A DNA stretch of 64,000 nt. Origin: Alnus glutinosa. Its lineage: Eukaryota > Streptophyta > Magnoliopsida > Fagales > Betulaceae. The stretch covers positions 25,045,044 to 25,109,043 of the forward strand of contig NC_084887.1 in assembly GCF_958979055.1 (NCBI RefSeq). The letters are read 5' to 3'. Positions 33,025-42,934 of the stretch are shown in pieces. The notes below the pieces were generated by a model that was given only the letters and a program-made list of their open reading frames with translations, did not search any database and was not told the origin of the DNA. The translations under genes were made by a program, and so were the position numbers. The first letter of the stretch is position 1, and every line of letters begins with the position of its first letter.

Positions 33025-34406
33025 ATGGGTCCGACGATGCTCGCCGCCCGTTTCCAACATTCTCTCACTCCTAATGCGCTTCGGTCATATCTCGCGGAGT
33101 TTCTCTCCACATTCTTCTACGTGTTTGCGGTTGTGGGTTCTGCCATGTCATCGCGTGAGTCTTTAATATTATTCATAGCCTTAATTAATTGCTTTGCCAT
33201 TTTTGTTGTATTAAGTGGTGGTTGGATTCTGTAATGTGCATGGTAGGGAAATTGATGCCTGATGTTGCGTCGGATGCATCCAGTTTGGTCGTGGTTGCCG
33301 TCACCAACGCCTTTGCATTGTCGTCGGCCGTGTATGTCGCAGCGAACATCTCAGGCGGGCATGTGAATCCGGCCGTCACATTTGGAATGGCGGTTGGAGG
33401 CCACATTAGTGTCCCAACCGCTTTGTTTTACTGGGTTTCTCAGATGCTGGCCTCTGTTATGGCTAGCCTTCTCTTGAAGATGACTGTTGTTGGACAGGTA
33501 AAACAAACCTTTACATCTCTAGTAATAATGGCCTTTTTTTTAAAAAAATAAATAAATAAAAAAAAATTTGTTTTGGTAGTACGTAGGAATGTTTTCATGT
33601 TCTTATATTAATATCTTTGACAACATCAAAAGCACCTTTAGATAATTTCACTTTTTGGCTTCCTTTTTATCTCATTTGCATGAAAAATATTAAACAATTT
33701 TTTACACGACCCTCGAATATAAAAAGGATTCAATATAAAATCAATGAGTTAGGGTTAATGAGTCTAACCTGTATAATTAAATGAGTCAATTAGTTAGGAT
33801 TAACTTACGTACCCGTTTAATTGAATTGATCGGGTTAAGGTTTACTTATATAGTCTTATACTCGGTCTTAACACGACCCAAAAATTCGACACGTGAACAC
33901 AAATGGTCACCCTTATGTATGTTTACGAAACTAGGAAATTTTAGATTGTGTATTGGATCAATTGAATAGAGTTGTTAATTGGCATAGAAATACTTATAAA
34001 TCGTGAGGAGTTTTTTTCTAAAATAATATTATGAGTTCTGCAGCATGTTCCAACCTACAGTATTGCAGAGGAAATGACTGGGTTTGGAGCATCCCTGATG
34101 GAAGGTATCCTAACATTTGCTTTAGTCTACACTGTTTATGCTGCTGGGGACACCAGGCGTGGTACATTGGGAGCCATTGGACCCCTCGCAATTGGGTTCA
34201 TAGCAGGAGCCAATGTCTTGGCAGCAGGACCCTTCTCCGGCGGATCAATGAATCCGGCGTGCGCCTTTGGATCGGCTGTCACCGCCGGCAGTTTCAAGAA
34301 TCAGGCAGTTTACTGGATTGGACCCTTGGTTGGTGCTGCAGCTGCAGGCCTTGTCTATGACAATGTTGTGTTCCCTTCTCAAGCACCGGAGGGAGTTGGG
34401 GTGTAA
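33025..34406 (+). CDS. TIP5-1: Tonoplast intrinsic protein TIP5;1-type aquaporin
   Basis: TIPs are vacuolar-membrane channels for water and small neutral solutes; Arabidopsis TIP5;1 is pollen-expressed. Three exons (33025-33154, 33247-33497, 34044-34406) join in frame into 247 residues. The protein shows NALRSYLAEFLSTFFYVFAV, then the first NPA box in NISGGHVNPAVTFGMAVGGH. The second half has MTGFGASLMEGILTFALVYT and the second NPA box in AAGPFSGGSMNPACAFGSAV. Pore residues visible around the boxes (N in VTNAFALSS, G and C around the second NPA) match the unusual N/V/G/C filter known for TIP5;1. The chosen ATG at 33025 has A at -3 and G at +4. An in-frame ATG at 33007 has a poor context and would add six residues. 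Intron 2 contains a decayed GGGTTAA-rich repeat. Confidence 0.93.
33720..33920. repeat. Diverged 'acgggtc / gggtta' repeat in intron 2 of the TIP5;1-type gene
   Basis: Words such as GAGTTAGGGTTAATGAG, TACCCGTTTAATTG, GATCGGGTTAAGG and AACACGACCC resemble the block at 63640-63970 near the right edge of the window. This is a common type of plant intron and intergenic repeat. Its ends are not defined here. Confidence 0.45.
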
Positions 34407-35060
34407 TTCTATGCTGCACATTTGCTTTTCTTTTGTTTCACCAGATTTGTATTTTATTAAGCTGTTTAACTGAATTCCTGAATGACTAATGATTATTTAG
34501 ATGATCTTTGCATTTCACCTTTTTTTAAAAAAAATGATTATTTAGATGATATTAAGAGGCATATTAACAATAGAATGATAGTTTAAGAGGGTATATGTAC
34601 TTTTTCCTTTAATTTTACCTGACATGTTACTTCTTCAACTTCTATCCAACTCTCTTCCAATCTTTTTTCAAATCAATATATATTTTTATAAATCTCCTAG
34701 AAATATATATTTTTTATGAATAGCCGACGTTCAAAAATTAATTTTTTCCCTCCATATTATTTCTTTATTTTTAGTAGTTTTGCCTCCTACGTACACTCAA
34801 ATTTCTTGTTTACAGGAACTTACAAATTAGAAATATACATTGGACTTTTTAGAAATCGCGTAAAGTGTTGAGAAACATTCAACATAAATATATACCCCAA
34901 TATATTTATGATATTTGTGCGATGTTAAGCTTGTCCCTTTTTTAAAAAATAATAATAATTAAAAAAAAAAAAATTCTCGTTTGCATTTTAGTGTCACTTT
35001 TGAATCTCTAGATGTCGTCACCTTGCCTAGCTTGTCTCAAAACTATGAAGGCAATGTTCA
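34407..35060. other. 3' flank of the TIP5;1-type gene, AT-rich spacer
   Basis: The transcript probably ends near 34500. The rest is AT-rich with no coding similarity and no recognised element ends. Confidence 0.4.
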
Positions 35061-35069
35061 TAAAATAAA

Positions 35070-35373
35070 GGGGTAATTTTTTATTTTTTATTTTTATTTT
35101 TTTTATTTTTTTTTCCATCAACTATCAGTCATTATCAATATGCCACCATAAACTGGCATCTTAATCAAAAGAGAGCATAGAACTACCATTTTCATACCGT
35201 TACTCCTATTTCGTTAGTCAAATTTGTGAAAAGACTTAAATATCTTAACTTAAAATCAAAATTTACATAAAATACCCTCAAAATTAAACAAAATTAAAAA
35301 GAGGAAAGAAGGGGGGTGGGTGGGGCCACCTTTGGGGGTGGCTCGTGGGCACCCTTTTTTTTTTTTTTTTTTC

Positions 35374-35426
<53 letters not shown>

Positions 35427-35651
35427 GTTTAATATTTTTTTATTAAATTACTGTTTGAGGGCATTTCTGTCTTTAAAGAAAAATTAACGTCTAAAAATAG
35501 AATATTTCGTTCGATTTAACGAGATTCCTTAACGAAAGTATGGTAACAGTATGAAAATAGTAATTACATGCTCTCTTTTGGTCGAGGTGTCAGTTCGTGG
35601 TGGCATGTTAACAATGACCGGTAGTTAATGAGAGAAAAAAATAATTACCCC
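35070..35651. mobile_element. 582-bp MULE-type MITE with a TA microsatellite
   Basis: The ends GGGGTAATT and AATTACCCC are the same as those of the 15265 element. The arms share AAAGAGAGCAT...ACTACCATTTTCATA with the inverted right arm. The flanks TAAAATAAA (35061-35069) and CAAAATAAA (35652-35660) are a 9-bp duplication with one mismatch. The centre has the GGCCACC...GGGGGTGGC core followed by a TA repeat (about 35379-35421). Confidence 0.75.
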
Positions 35652-36075
35652 CAAAATAAATGTCTTATTGTCATACAACTTAATGATATGATAGTGAAAA
35701 TTTGTCATTAGATCATCATTTATTAAAAAAAAGAAAATTGAAGTGCTCATTGTTACTGTCACGTTATCTCAATTGTATGATAGTTGTATAAAATTCTTCT
35801 AAATATTATTACTCCTTATTAATACATGAAAATAAAGAAATTCTCCTAGAACATGTTCTGCAATTATATATCACGTATGAGTTTCACAATTTTATTTTAT
35901 TTTATTATTAATTATTTTTTTTCCTGAGATTATTGGGCTTAGGAATTTATTTCCTAAGATCATTCCCAATAGATTAGCTATTTGCTACTTTAGGCTAAAG
36001 TAGCTAAACAAAAGGTTAAAAAAACACTCCATTGGATTATGTAAACAAAAGCTATGATATATTTTGCTTAGTTAA

Positions 36076-36115
36076 GTGAATAGTGCAATGCTACATGTAG
36101 CGTTGCACTATTCAC
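36076..36115. repeat. Perfect-looking 40-nt hairpin
   Basis: GTGAATAGTGCAATGCTACA is followed at once by its reverse complement with a single mismatch. It is subterminal in the composite TIR element. Subterminal palindromes of this kind are common in plant TIR transposons and may bind transposase. Confidence 0.8.
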
Positions 36116-36344
36116 GGAACTAATTAAGCAAAATGAATCTCTTTTTCTCTCATACTCTTCTCCTTCTTCTTCTTTTCCTTTTCATTTCCCTATCGACGCC
36201 TCTACTTCTCCTGCTGCCCAACAAACTTCGAGCCTTTCTTTGTCTATGCGTGTGCCTCTGCCGTGCTGCTTTTGGCCTTGCTTCCACCCGTGGACCTATA
36301 TCTGGGCAAGGTGGAGGATGGGTCACCGTTGGTGGGCGACTTGC

Positions 36345-36623
36345 TCAACGGCAAGGGCAGTGGCTCAAAAGAATGCACGCTGTGCATGGAGCCTCACGAG
36401 GGAGCGAGACCGACCCAAGCTCTTGTCCTGGTTGGCCAGCGACTCTGAACCCTCCATGTATTTGGATTTGAAGAGAGATCCATCTTTGGAAGCTTCCTCA
36501 AGAGCCTCCCTGAGCTTGTTCTCTTGCAATTTACGGAGATTCGATGAGCTTTTCTTGGTTTCAAGATCTGAATCAAACCCATCTTTTCTTTTGCTGTTGC
36601 TCTTCTTGTCCAAAATCAGAGCG

Positions 36624-36627
<4 letters not shown>
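36345..36627 (-). pseudogene. Captured fragment of a MOCOS-like PLP-dependent transferase
   Basis: The minus-strand frame reads [17 protein letters not shown], then [40 protein letters not shown] and [17 protein letters not shown]. This matches the N-terminal region of the plant proteins related to molybdenum-cofactor sulfurase (Arabidopsis At2g23520, At4g37100 and At5g66950 group). Homology then continues past an in-frame TGA as ATALAVEQ and stops. A CA microsatellite at 36626-36658 replaces the true N-terminus. Only about 90 of the roughly 900 residues of the parent are present, so it cannot be active. Confidence 0.8.

Positions 36628-36658
<31 letters not shown>
36626..36658. repeat. CA microsatellite
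   Basis: About 16 CA units abut the 5' side of the captured transferase fragment. It is a likely hypervariable marker. Confidence 0.9.
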
Positions 36659-36661
<3 letters not shown>

Positions 36662-37160
36662 TAATACAATTAAAAGCAAGCAATTACTCAAACCCTCCAC
36701 ATCAAATGCTTTCTCTCTCATTTACTTTGATAATAGTAAATCCAATACATATCGGTATTGATAACCCCACTCTGCTCTCTCTTTCTCATCGCCTTTGGAT
36801 TGAATGGGTAAAAATTGTTTGGGTATTTCTGTTGCTATGTAATCGGGTGGGAGTTGGCTGTTGTGTTCAGTCTTGAGTTTTGGTTAATTCTTGAGCAAAT
36901 TTGCAGTTGATTTTGTGGATGGTTTGAGAAGCCTTGAGTTGTTTCTAATTTTGAGAGTCTCTTAATTTTTGTTTGTTGATGAAATTTTGGTAGATGATCG
37001 AATGGGTTTGCAGATCTTGGGTTGGATGGAGGATCTTGGGTTATCTTGTTTTTCTATAGTTTAGTTCTACAGAAGTGTTGTTTATATGAATCAGATGTGT
37101 ATATTAACAACAGTCTAATTCATTGATATGGTACTTGTGGGTGTTTGGATTTAACACAAA

Positions 37161-37276
37161 AAAATGTTTGAAATAATGCCAGAAAGGAGTGTGGTTTCAT
37201 GGAATGCCATAATTGATCCATGTGTTCGGTTAGGCGAGTTTGATACTGCATTGAAACTATTTGGTGAGATACTGAA
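37161..37276 (+). pseudogene. Captured PPR protein fragment, upstream half
   Basis: The plus frame reads MFEIMPERSVVSWNAIIDPC and then VRLGEFDTALKLFGEIL. This is a typical PLS-class pentatricopeptide repeat: MPER.VVSWN..I..Y.R.GE...AL.LF.EM. It stops at the 8-bp sequence ATACTGAA, where a 3.0-kb insertion begins. The matching downstream half resumes at 40317. PPR proteins of this class act in organelle RNA processing; this piece alone is not functional. Confidence 0.8.
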
Positions 37277-37647
37277 TGATGAGTGCCAAATATTGTATAT
37301 TTGGACCCCTTAATTTGCATGAGCTAATCATTTAGTTTTGTTATTTTCTAATGTTTTTGGTTGGTTTTAGTGTTTTAATGATTTGCAGGACATTGAGAGA
37401 AAATGACAATTTTTCAAGTAAAAATGCTTAGAAGGCTGGAAAAATCGGACTCCAAGGGAGTATGCTTGAGCGCAGCCTTGTTGCGCTTGAGTGCACAACG
37501 CTTGTCGAGTACCCGAATGCGATCGAGCGAACGCTGCAGAATTGGCACACGCAGAGTCGTACTCAGAACGCCAATCAGAAGTTTTTTTCATGCCAAAAGC
37601 CCATCTTTCTCTGGTTTTTGCAGTAGGTCACGCAAAATTTGTGGGCT

Positions 37648-39423
37648 TGTTTGTTAAGATACATTACAGTACAGGGTAGTGCGTCCGGGTCCCAATGCAG
37701 AGCAAGCTTCAGTCTTTCAGTCCAACATTTACGGTACCACGTGATGCTCCTTCTTTTGAGATGTTCCTACAACGGTCAACGAAATTGAGTTCCAATTTTA
37801 CCCCACATTTCAAATCCCTCCCCATCTTCTTCTTCTCTTATCGAGCTTTTTGCAAGTTTATTCTGAAAAGACAAGTCTCTTCAGCCCAACTGTTAGAAAC
37901 TGATTCGCCCAAGGGGTATCTTAGGCAGGCATGCAATCTACTCCGTACCTGGTAGACGTGAAGAAGCTGTTGGAAGAATAGGGCAGACACGTTAATGCCC
38001 CAACGCCCAAGTGTGATTTCTATAAATTGCCTTACCCATTCAGAGAAGACATCAGACAAGAGGAAAGGGTGTTTGACCGGTATCAAACCACTGGGGGAGT
38101 CGGAGGAGGAGGCGGCGGGGTGCTCATGCCTCTTACAGGCCTGACTACTAGAGCAACGCCACATATACAAGTACTGTGATTTTTTTGAAGACATGAGTTT
38201 TTCGGTTGTTGTATACACTGGAAGTGGCATTTGTTTTTAGTTTTCCAGAACTGTTTCCTTTTCTTACTGGGTGTATTTTAATATAAAACACGCTAGTAGT
38301 ATTTGTTTGTTTATGAGAAACCTTTGTTTCTGAATTATAGCTATTTGTGAATGCTAGTTGAAAAATGTAGAGAGGAACAAAAAGAGAGCAGTCCCTTTAG
38401 AATTCGCTATCTTCAATTTTTGGTTATGGTTAAATGTAAGTGGTGTTTCATTTTAGTGCTATGATACAAATTGTTACAGTTATAGTTTAGATAAATTGTT
38501 ACAGTTTACAATTTAAAAGACTAAGTACTGACTAGCAGAAACTAAACTATGATTAATTGGTTTAGTGTTACTCCATCATTAAATAATTAGATTTGGTTAA
38601 TTATAACTTAACATTTCTATTTTACGCCGTGGAGTTTAACTACAGCACATCACAACTCAGATTTTATATCATATAATTCAAGTAGAAACGACTTCGCAAA
38701 GGCTAAAATCAAGCCTTTCGTTCAAGATTTTCTTCATGGCACTGCACTGTCTTCTTTTTTTCATCTAAAAATTCTTCCATTCTGCTTTCCCCCAAGAGAG
38801 AATCTTTAACAGAAAAAATAGTGTATAACTTAAAAAAAAAAAAAAAAATGTCTACCAACCACCACTACTCCATATATCACACCCAACAGGAGCCACCTAG
38901 TCCCTTGATCTCAAGTCTTTTCCTTCTTTGTAGTTACGTGTAAGCCTGTATGAAAAGCCTTTTTGGCTATGTTGCTTTAGTTCTCTAAGCTCTTTTTGGA
39001 AATCCTACGTATACTTCAATTTCACCAAAAGATCATGTAAATGTCTATATAAATGTTGTACATCAACGACGGAGTGGCGGTTTCCCGGAGGAGATTTGTG
39101 AGAGAGAGCGATAGAGCAACGTGAAAATGATTGTGAGAGGCAGAGAGATTTTGAGAAGAGAACTGATCTAATAGTAGGGCTGAAGAGACTTGTGTTTTCA
39201 AAATAAACTTGCAAAAAGCTCGATAAGAGAAGAAGAAGATGTGGAAGGATTTGAAATGAGGGGCAAAATTGGAACTCAATTTCGTTGACCGTTGCAAGAA
39301 CATCTCAAAAAAAGGAGCATCACGTGGTACCGTAAATGCTGGACTGAAAGGCTGAAGCTTGCTCTGCAGTGGGACCCGGACGCACTACCCTGTACTGTAA
39401 TGTATCTTAACAAACAAGCCCTG
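37648..39423. mobile_element. 1.8-kb element with ~240-bp inverted repeats
   Basis: The left arm 37648-37890 and right arm 39176-39423 are inverted copies that match along nearly their whole length. They include GGGCTTGTTTGTTAAGATAC at the outer ends, GGTACCACGTGATGCTCC in the middle and AAGCTCGATAAGAG near the inner ends. No clear target duplication was found, though long arms of this kind suggest a MULE. The loop carries the coding-like stretch at 37931. No transposase was recognised. Confidence 0.7.
37931..38180 (+). pseudogene. Unrecognised coding-like fragment inside the long-TIR element
   Basis: From the ATG at 37931 the frame reads MQSTPYLVDVKKLLEE, a TAG stop at 37979, then GRHVNAPTPKCDFYKLPYPF and REDIRQEERVFDRYQTTGG. 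A glycine run and LMPLTGLTTRATPHIQVL follow, up to a TGA at about 38178. Composition and the single stop suggest a decayed exon captured from a host gene. I do not recognise the parent. Confidence 0.35.
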
Positions 39424-40316
39424 TGTTCTTGCTTTTCTTTTGTAAGAGAGGAAACCCTAGAGAGGGGTAGATGTGCCATTTTACATGCACTCTAACCCTA
39501 ATGTCCATCTATAAAGCCATAGCTATGCCTCCTTGTAGGAGCACGAATTAGGGCAGTAGCTAGGCCATTTTTCTCTCTTCTTGTAGCTTAGTTCAGTAGC
39601 TCTTTTCCTTTTGTAAGTTTTGTTTAATTTTATGTTAGTTCTTCAAGCTTTTATGGTGTTTTTAGTCATGGGAGACTAAAACCCTCAACTAAGGTTGATG
39701 ATTAAACCTCACTATTGATAACACTCACACTTTTGTTATGCTATTTATGCATTCCACTATTTATTAATACATTATTCAAGTTACATTCATTTTTTTGCTT
39801 TATGCCTTGGGTTGAATGTGCATTTATTGAAGTAGTTGGACATTCAATGTATTTCAACCGATGGATACATCGATTTATCAGTTTGAAAGAGGACATCCAT
39901 TGTGATTTGTTCATTGAATGGATAAAATAGATGATTTGATTGTAAATGGGTATTCTTTGTGATTTATCTTTGAGTTGGATTCATTAAATGCTTTTGACAT
40001 ATGTGGTTAAAGGAACTTGAATAATGAGCAAAGTTTAAATGTTCTTTGGGTGTTTAAATAGAAAACAAGAGTGTATGTTGTTGGATTTGGTTTGGTGGAT
40101 TCTTAAGCCTTAGTTCTTGTTATCTTTTGTTCTTCATCATCTTTAATTTTAGTTTGTTATTTTGCATGTTTTTAACCCAAAATTTTGAAGTAAGTTAAAA
40201 TGGAATTAGTTGAACTAGAAATTAATTTTTGACCATTTCCCTTTGGATTCAATTTCGCACTTACACACACTGTATTGCAAACGATTCGTGCGCTTGCGAG
40301 TACTTTAAAACTCACA

Positions 40317-40450
40317 ATACTGAACATGTTTGAGCTTGATGGGTACACGATGCAGAGTGTTATTAGTGCTTGTGCTGGTCTAGGTTCTGTCTTTGGGGAT
40401 GTGGGACTTCTCACGAATTTCTTGCTGGGGACACATCTCATCCTCAAACA
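40317..40450 (+). pseudogene. Captured PPR protein fragment, downstream half
   Basis: After the second ATACTGAA the plus frame reads NMFELDGYTMQSVISACAGL and GSVFGDVGLL. It continues the repeat begun at 37161 in the same frame once the insertion is removed. PDGYTMQSVISACAGLG is a familiar PLS-type PPR segment. Similarity fades after about 40420. Confidence 0.75.
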
Positions 40451-40942
40451 AAAAAAATATATCAGGTTTTGGATATATTGCGTTAGGAAAATGATAGATT
40501 TACAAAACAACTTTTGAAAAATATGACTGTCTGAAAAATGGCCATTTGAGAAAAAATTACCGTTGAAAATTGTGCGTTAGAAAAATGACAGATTTAACAA
40601 AATGATTGTTAAAAAATATGATTGTTAGAAAAATGGTCGTTTGAGAAAAAATGACCGTTGAAAAATTTGCGTTAGAAAAATAATTGTTTTAACAAGACCG
40701 TTGTTAAATATGACTAAATATAACCGTTTGGAAAAAAAAAAAAAAAAAAGGATAGTAAAAAAAATATGATAATTAAAAAAGTAATAAAAAAGAATAAAGA
40801 AAGCATATCTAGATAATATATAATTAAGAATAGATAATCGGATGTATGATGCCTTTTAAAACCCATTAGCTAAACTATATAAAGTGGATTTTGGTTAGCA
40901 ATTTTAGATTGAGATATACATAAGCCATTGAGAGTACTCTAA

Positions 40943-41342
40943 GGGCTTAAGCAATTAAAGAGCTTTAGACTCTTAAAATTTATTCCAAAAGGGTTAAGTG
41001 GAGTTAAAGGAACATTGAGTCTAAGGAATAAAACACAAGCCTATGCTTAAGAGTGTGTAGTAGTTCATCAAAAAAGAAAAAGAAAAAAGAGTGTGTAGTA
41101 GTTAGCTAGGGTTTAACCCTAACCCTAGGTGCGTAGGGAGATTTTTTCTCCCCATGGCCTTGTGATACAAGGCCAAGGGGAGAAAAACTCTCTCCTTGGC
41201 TGTGAACCTAGTAGGAAAGGACTAGGAGTCCTAGTTTTTCTATGACTCTAGTCTTAGTTCTACTACAACTCCAGTTTATCTCCTAAACTAATAATGATTT
41301 TAAATTCAAGTCTATAAATAGAGGACCATAGTAAAGCATAAC
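40943..41342. other. Spacer left of the solo LTR, possibly an older LTR
   Basis: The segment includes an inverted pair, GGGGAGAAAAA near 41176 and TTTTTTCTCCCC near 41142, around a CATGGCCTTG...CAAGGCC core. It also has a TATAAATAG box at about 41313. The sequence resumes after the solo LTR at 42935. It could be a copia-type LTR hosting the second LTR. No termini were found. Confidence 0.3.
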
Positions 41343-42929
41343 TGATAAGCGTCGAATGTTGCACATTCAAGCTCCTTAACTTATATATGTTAATTCCTTA
41401 GTATTGTTATTTGTTTGATTTTGTGTTATTTTAATGTTTTCAGGTATTAAATAAAGATACAATTAATTCAATTGATTTTGTACTTAAAGCACACTTTGAG
41501 AAGATCTAGAAGATATTGATAAGCTTAACCAATCATAATAGAAGACTTATATGATGTGGTTAAGTTTAATCAAATCAAGTGAAGAATTAAATCGGAATTT
41601 CTCCACTAAGAGTCAAAATTAGATTTGGTTCAAATTTAGATTCTGCATATATCTCAGTGTTTTGATTATAACCTTCGGCTCAGATCTCTGATTGCAATAA
41701 AATTGGTGGCGTTAGAAAGATAATAAAAAATACAACAAATATGTCTGAAATAGCTTTTCCCTAATTCTGACGTTTACTATGCCAAAATTGTCCTGCAATA
41801 AAAGACCGCAATTCTTGATGAATTTGGAATCCTTTTCCTACTTAGATTGAAGTTTCAATCTCATACTTTGACAAGAAGACTCAAGAGACGATTTTTCTAG
41901 AATTCCAAGAGCTTCTAGGCCTCTTCTAGTCCCTATAAATAGACCCCTAAGCTTCAAAAGAATGTGTGCTTGTGCTTGTGCTTGTTCTTGAGCTTAGTAT
42001 TAGACAAAATTCTTCTTGGAGGCTTGACAAGTTGAAAAGGAGAAGAACATGGCAGGAGGCCATCCCAGCACCACGATGAGCGGCTAAATTCTTACAAGGG
42101 TGTTGATGTAGCCCTTTCTAAGTAACAATGGTTTGATTGTATTTTAATTTGATATTTTCTATATGCATATAGTTGTATAACTGTGAGAATTGATCTTAAT
42201 GTTTATATTCAATTAATCATTATGAATTTCTTATCTTGTCTTAGAAAGTCTTTTATATTGATTGAACTCAATCCTTCATATTTTATGTGATTATATGAAT
42301 GATTGTTATACAATGGTTTTAATTGACATATGATCAAGAGGGTTAGATAGACCATGTCTAGGGAAGATGGATTGTACTACACCCCAGTTTAGTGTAATTT
42401 AGGTAAACAGTTCGTACCAACCGAAGATGGGTTATACTATTCCATTGTTTGTGTGTATCCTATTAAAGGCGTAGCTAATCCATGCCTAGGGAAGACGGGT
42501 CGTACCGTATCTTAGTGGTTAGGTGGACGGTCCGTGCCAACCGAAGATGGATTATACTTATTCTTTAGAGGTAATTTCTTGACTACTCGAGTGAGACGAG
42601 TCCTATATCATGTATAGTATGAATTTACCTTGTTAATTTATAATTGACCATTGCTATGCGGTGAGTGGGAAAATCAATCCCCTATTTTTTATCTCATCCC
42701 TACTCTATTTATATTTATGTCTTTTACTTTTATGCATATATATTTTTAGAAAACAAAAATCAAATATCGTTTTAATTAAGTTATATTTAATCTCGAAAAG
42801 CTTGGTAATAATACCTACGCAGTCCTTGAGGTTCGACACCCTCAATATAGCCATATCCTATAAGGATTCGTATTATTGTGAGTGATAATTTTATTATTGA
42901 TATATTTTGGTAAACAAAAGATCACATCA
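41343..42929. mobile_element. 1.59-kb solo LTR, gypsy type
   Basis: It starts TGATAAGCGTCGAATGTTGC, ends GATCACATCA, and is flanked by ATAAC on both sides (41338-41342 and 42930-42934), a perfect 5-bp target duplication. The region near 42820-42880 (CAGTCCTTGAGGTTCGACACC and AAGGATTCGTATTATTG) is typical of the 3' part of Tat/Athila-like LTRs. The centre has repeated GAAGATGG...ACTA words (42360-42560). No internal coding region is present. Confidence 0.7.
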
Positions 42930-42934
42930 ATAAC

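Larger units (their letters stand above)
37277..40316. mobile_element. 3.0-kb insertion in the PPR fragment, LTR-like, with an internal long-TIR element
   Basis: The insertion is bounded by ATACTGAA on both sides (37269-37276 and 40317-40324). It begins TGATGAGTGCCAAATATTG and ends CTCACA, giving TG...CA termini. The start resembles that of the solo LTR at 41343 (TGATAAGCG...), and the words near 40240-40300 resemble gypsy LTR ends. A long-TIR element (about 37648-39423) sits inside, leaving about 1.26 kb, a plausible solo LTR. An 8-bp repeat is longer than the 5 bp expected for an LTR insertion, so three bases may be chance. Confidence 0.6.
35958..40939. mobile_element. Composite TIR element (~5 kb) carrying two host gene fragments
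   Basis: The left end GATCATTCCCAATAGATTAGC and right end (complement GAGTACTCTCAATGGCTTATG) form a modest terminal inverted repeat flanked by TAA (35955-35957 and 40940-40942), as for PIF/Harbinger elements. The short element at 55372 has the same style of ends. Inside are a MOCOS-like transferase fragment (minus), a CA repeat, and a PPR fragment (plus) that is split by a 3.0-kb insertion. No transposase was recognised. The boundary call rests on about 20 bp of imperfect TIR and a 3-bp duplication, so a chance pairing cannot be excluded. Confidence 0.5.

Noticed and set aside
36133-36876. Several plus-strand open frames of 60-173 residues
   Set aside because: They are antisense shadows of the captured transferase fragment plus a CA repeat; only the minus-strand frame has protein similarity.
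37403-37679. Two overlapping open frames of 84 and 62 residues
   Set aside because: They lie in the LTR-like insertion, overlap in different frames and show no protein family.
41110-41131. Telomere-like AGGGTTTAACCCTAACCCTAG
   Set aside because: It has only about three degenerate units. It is too short for an interstitial telomere tract and is common by chance in plant DNA.
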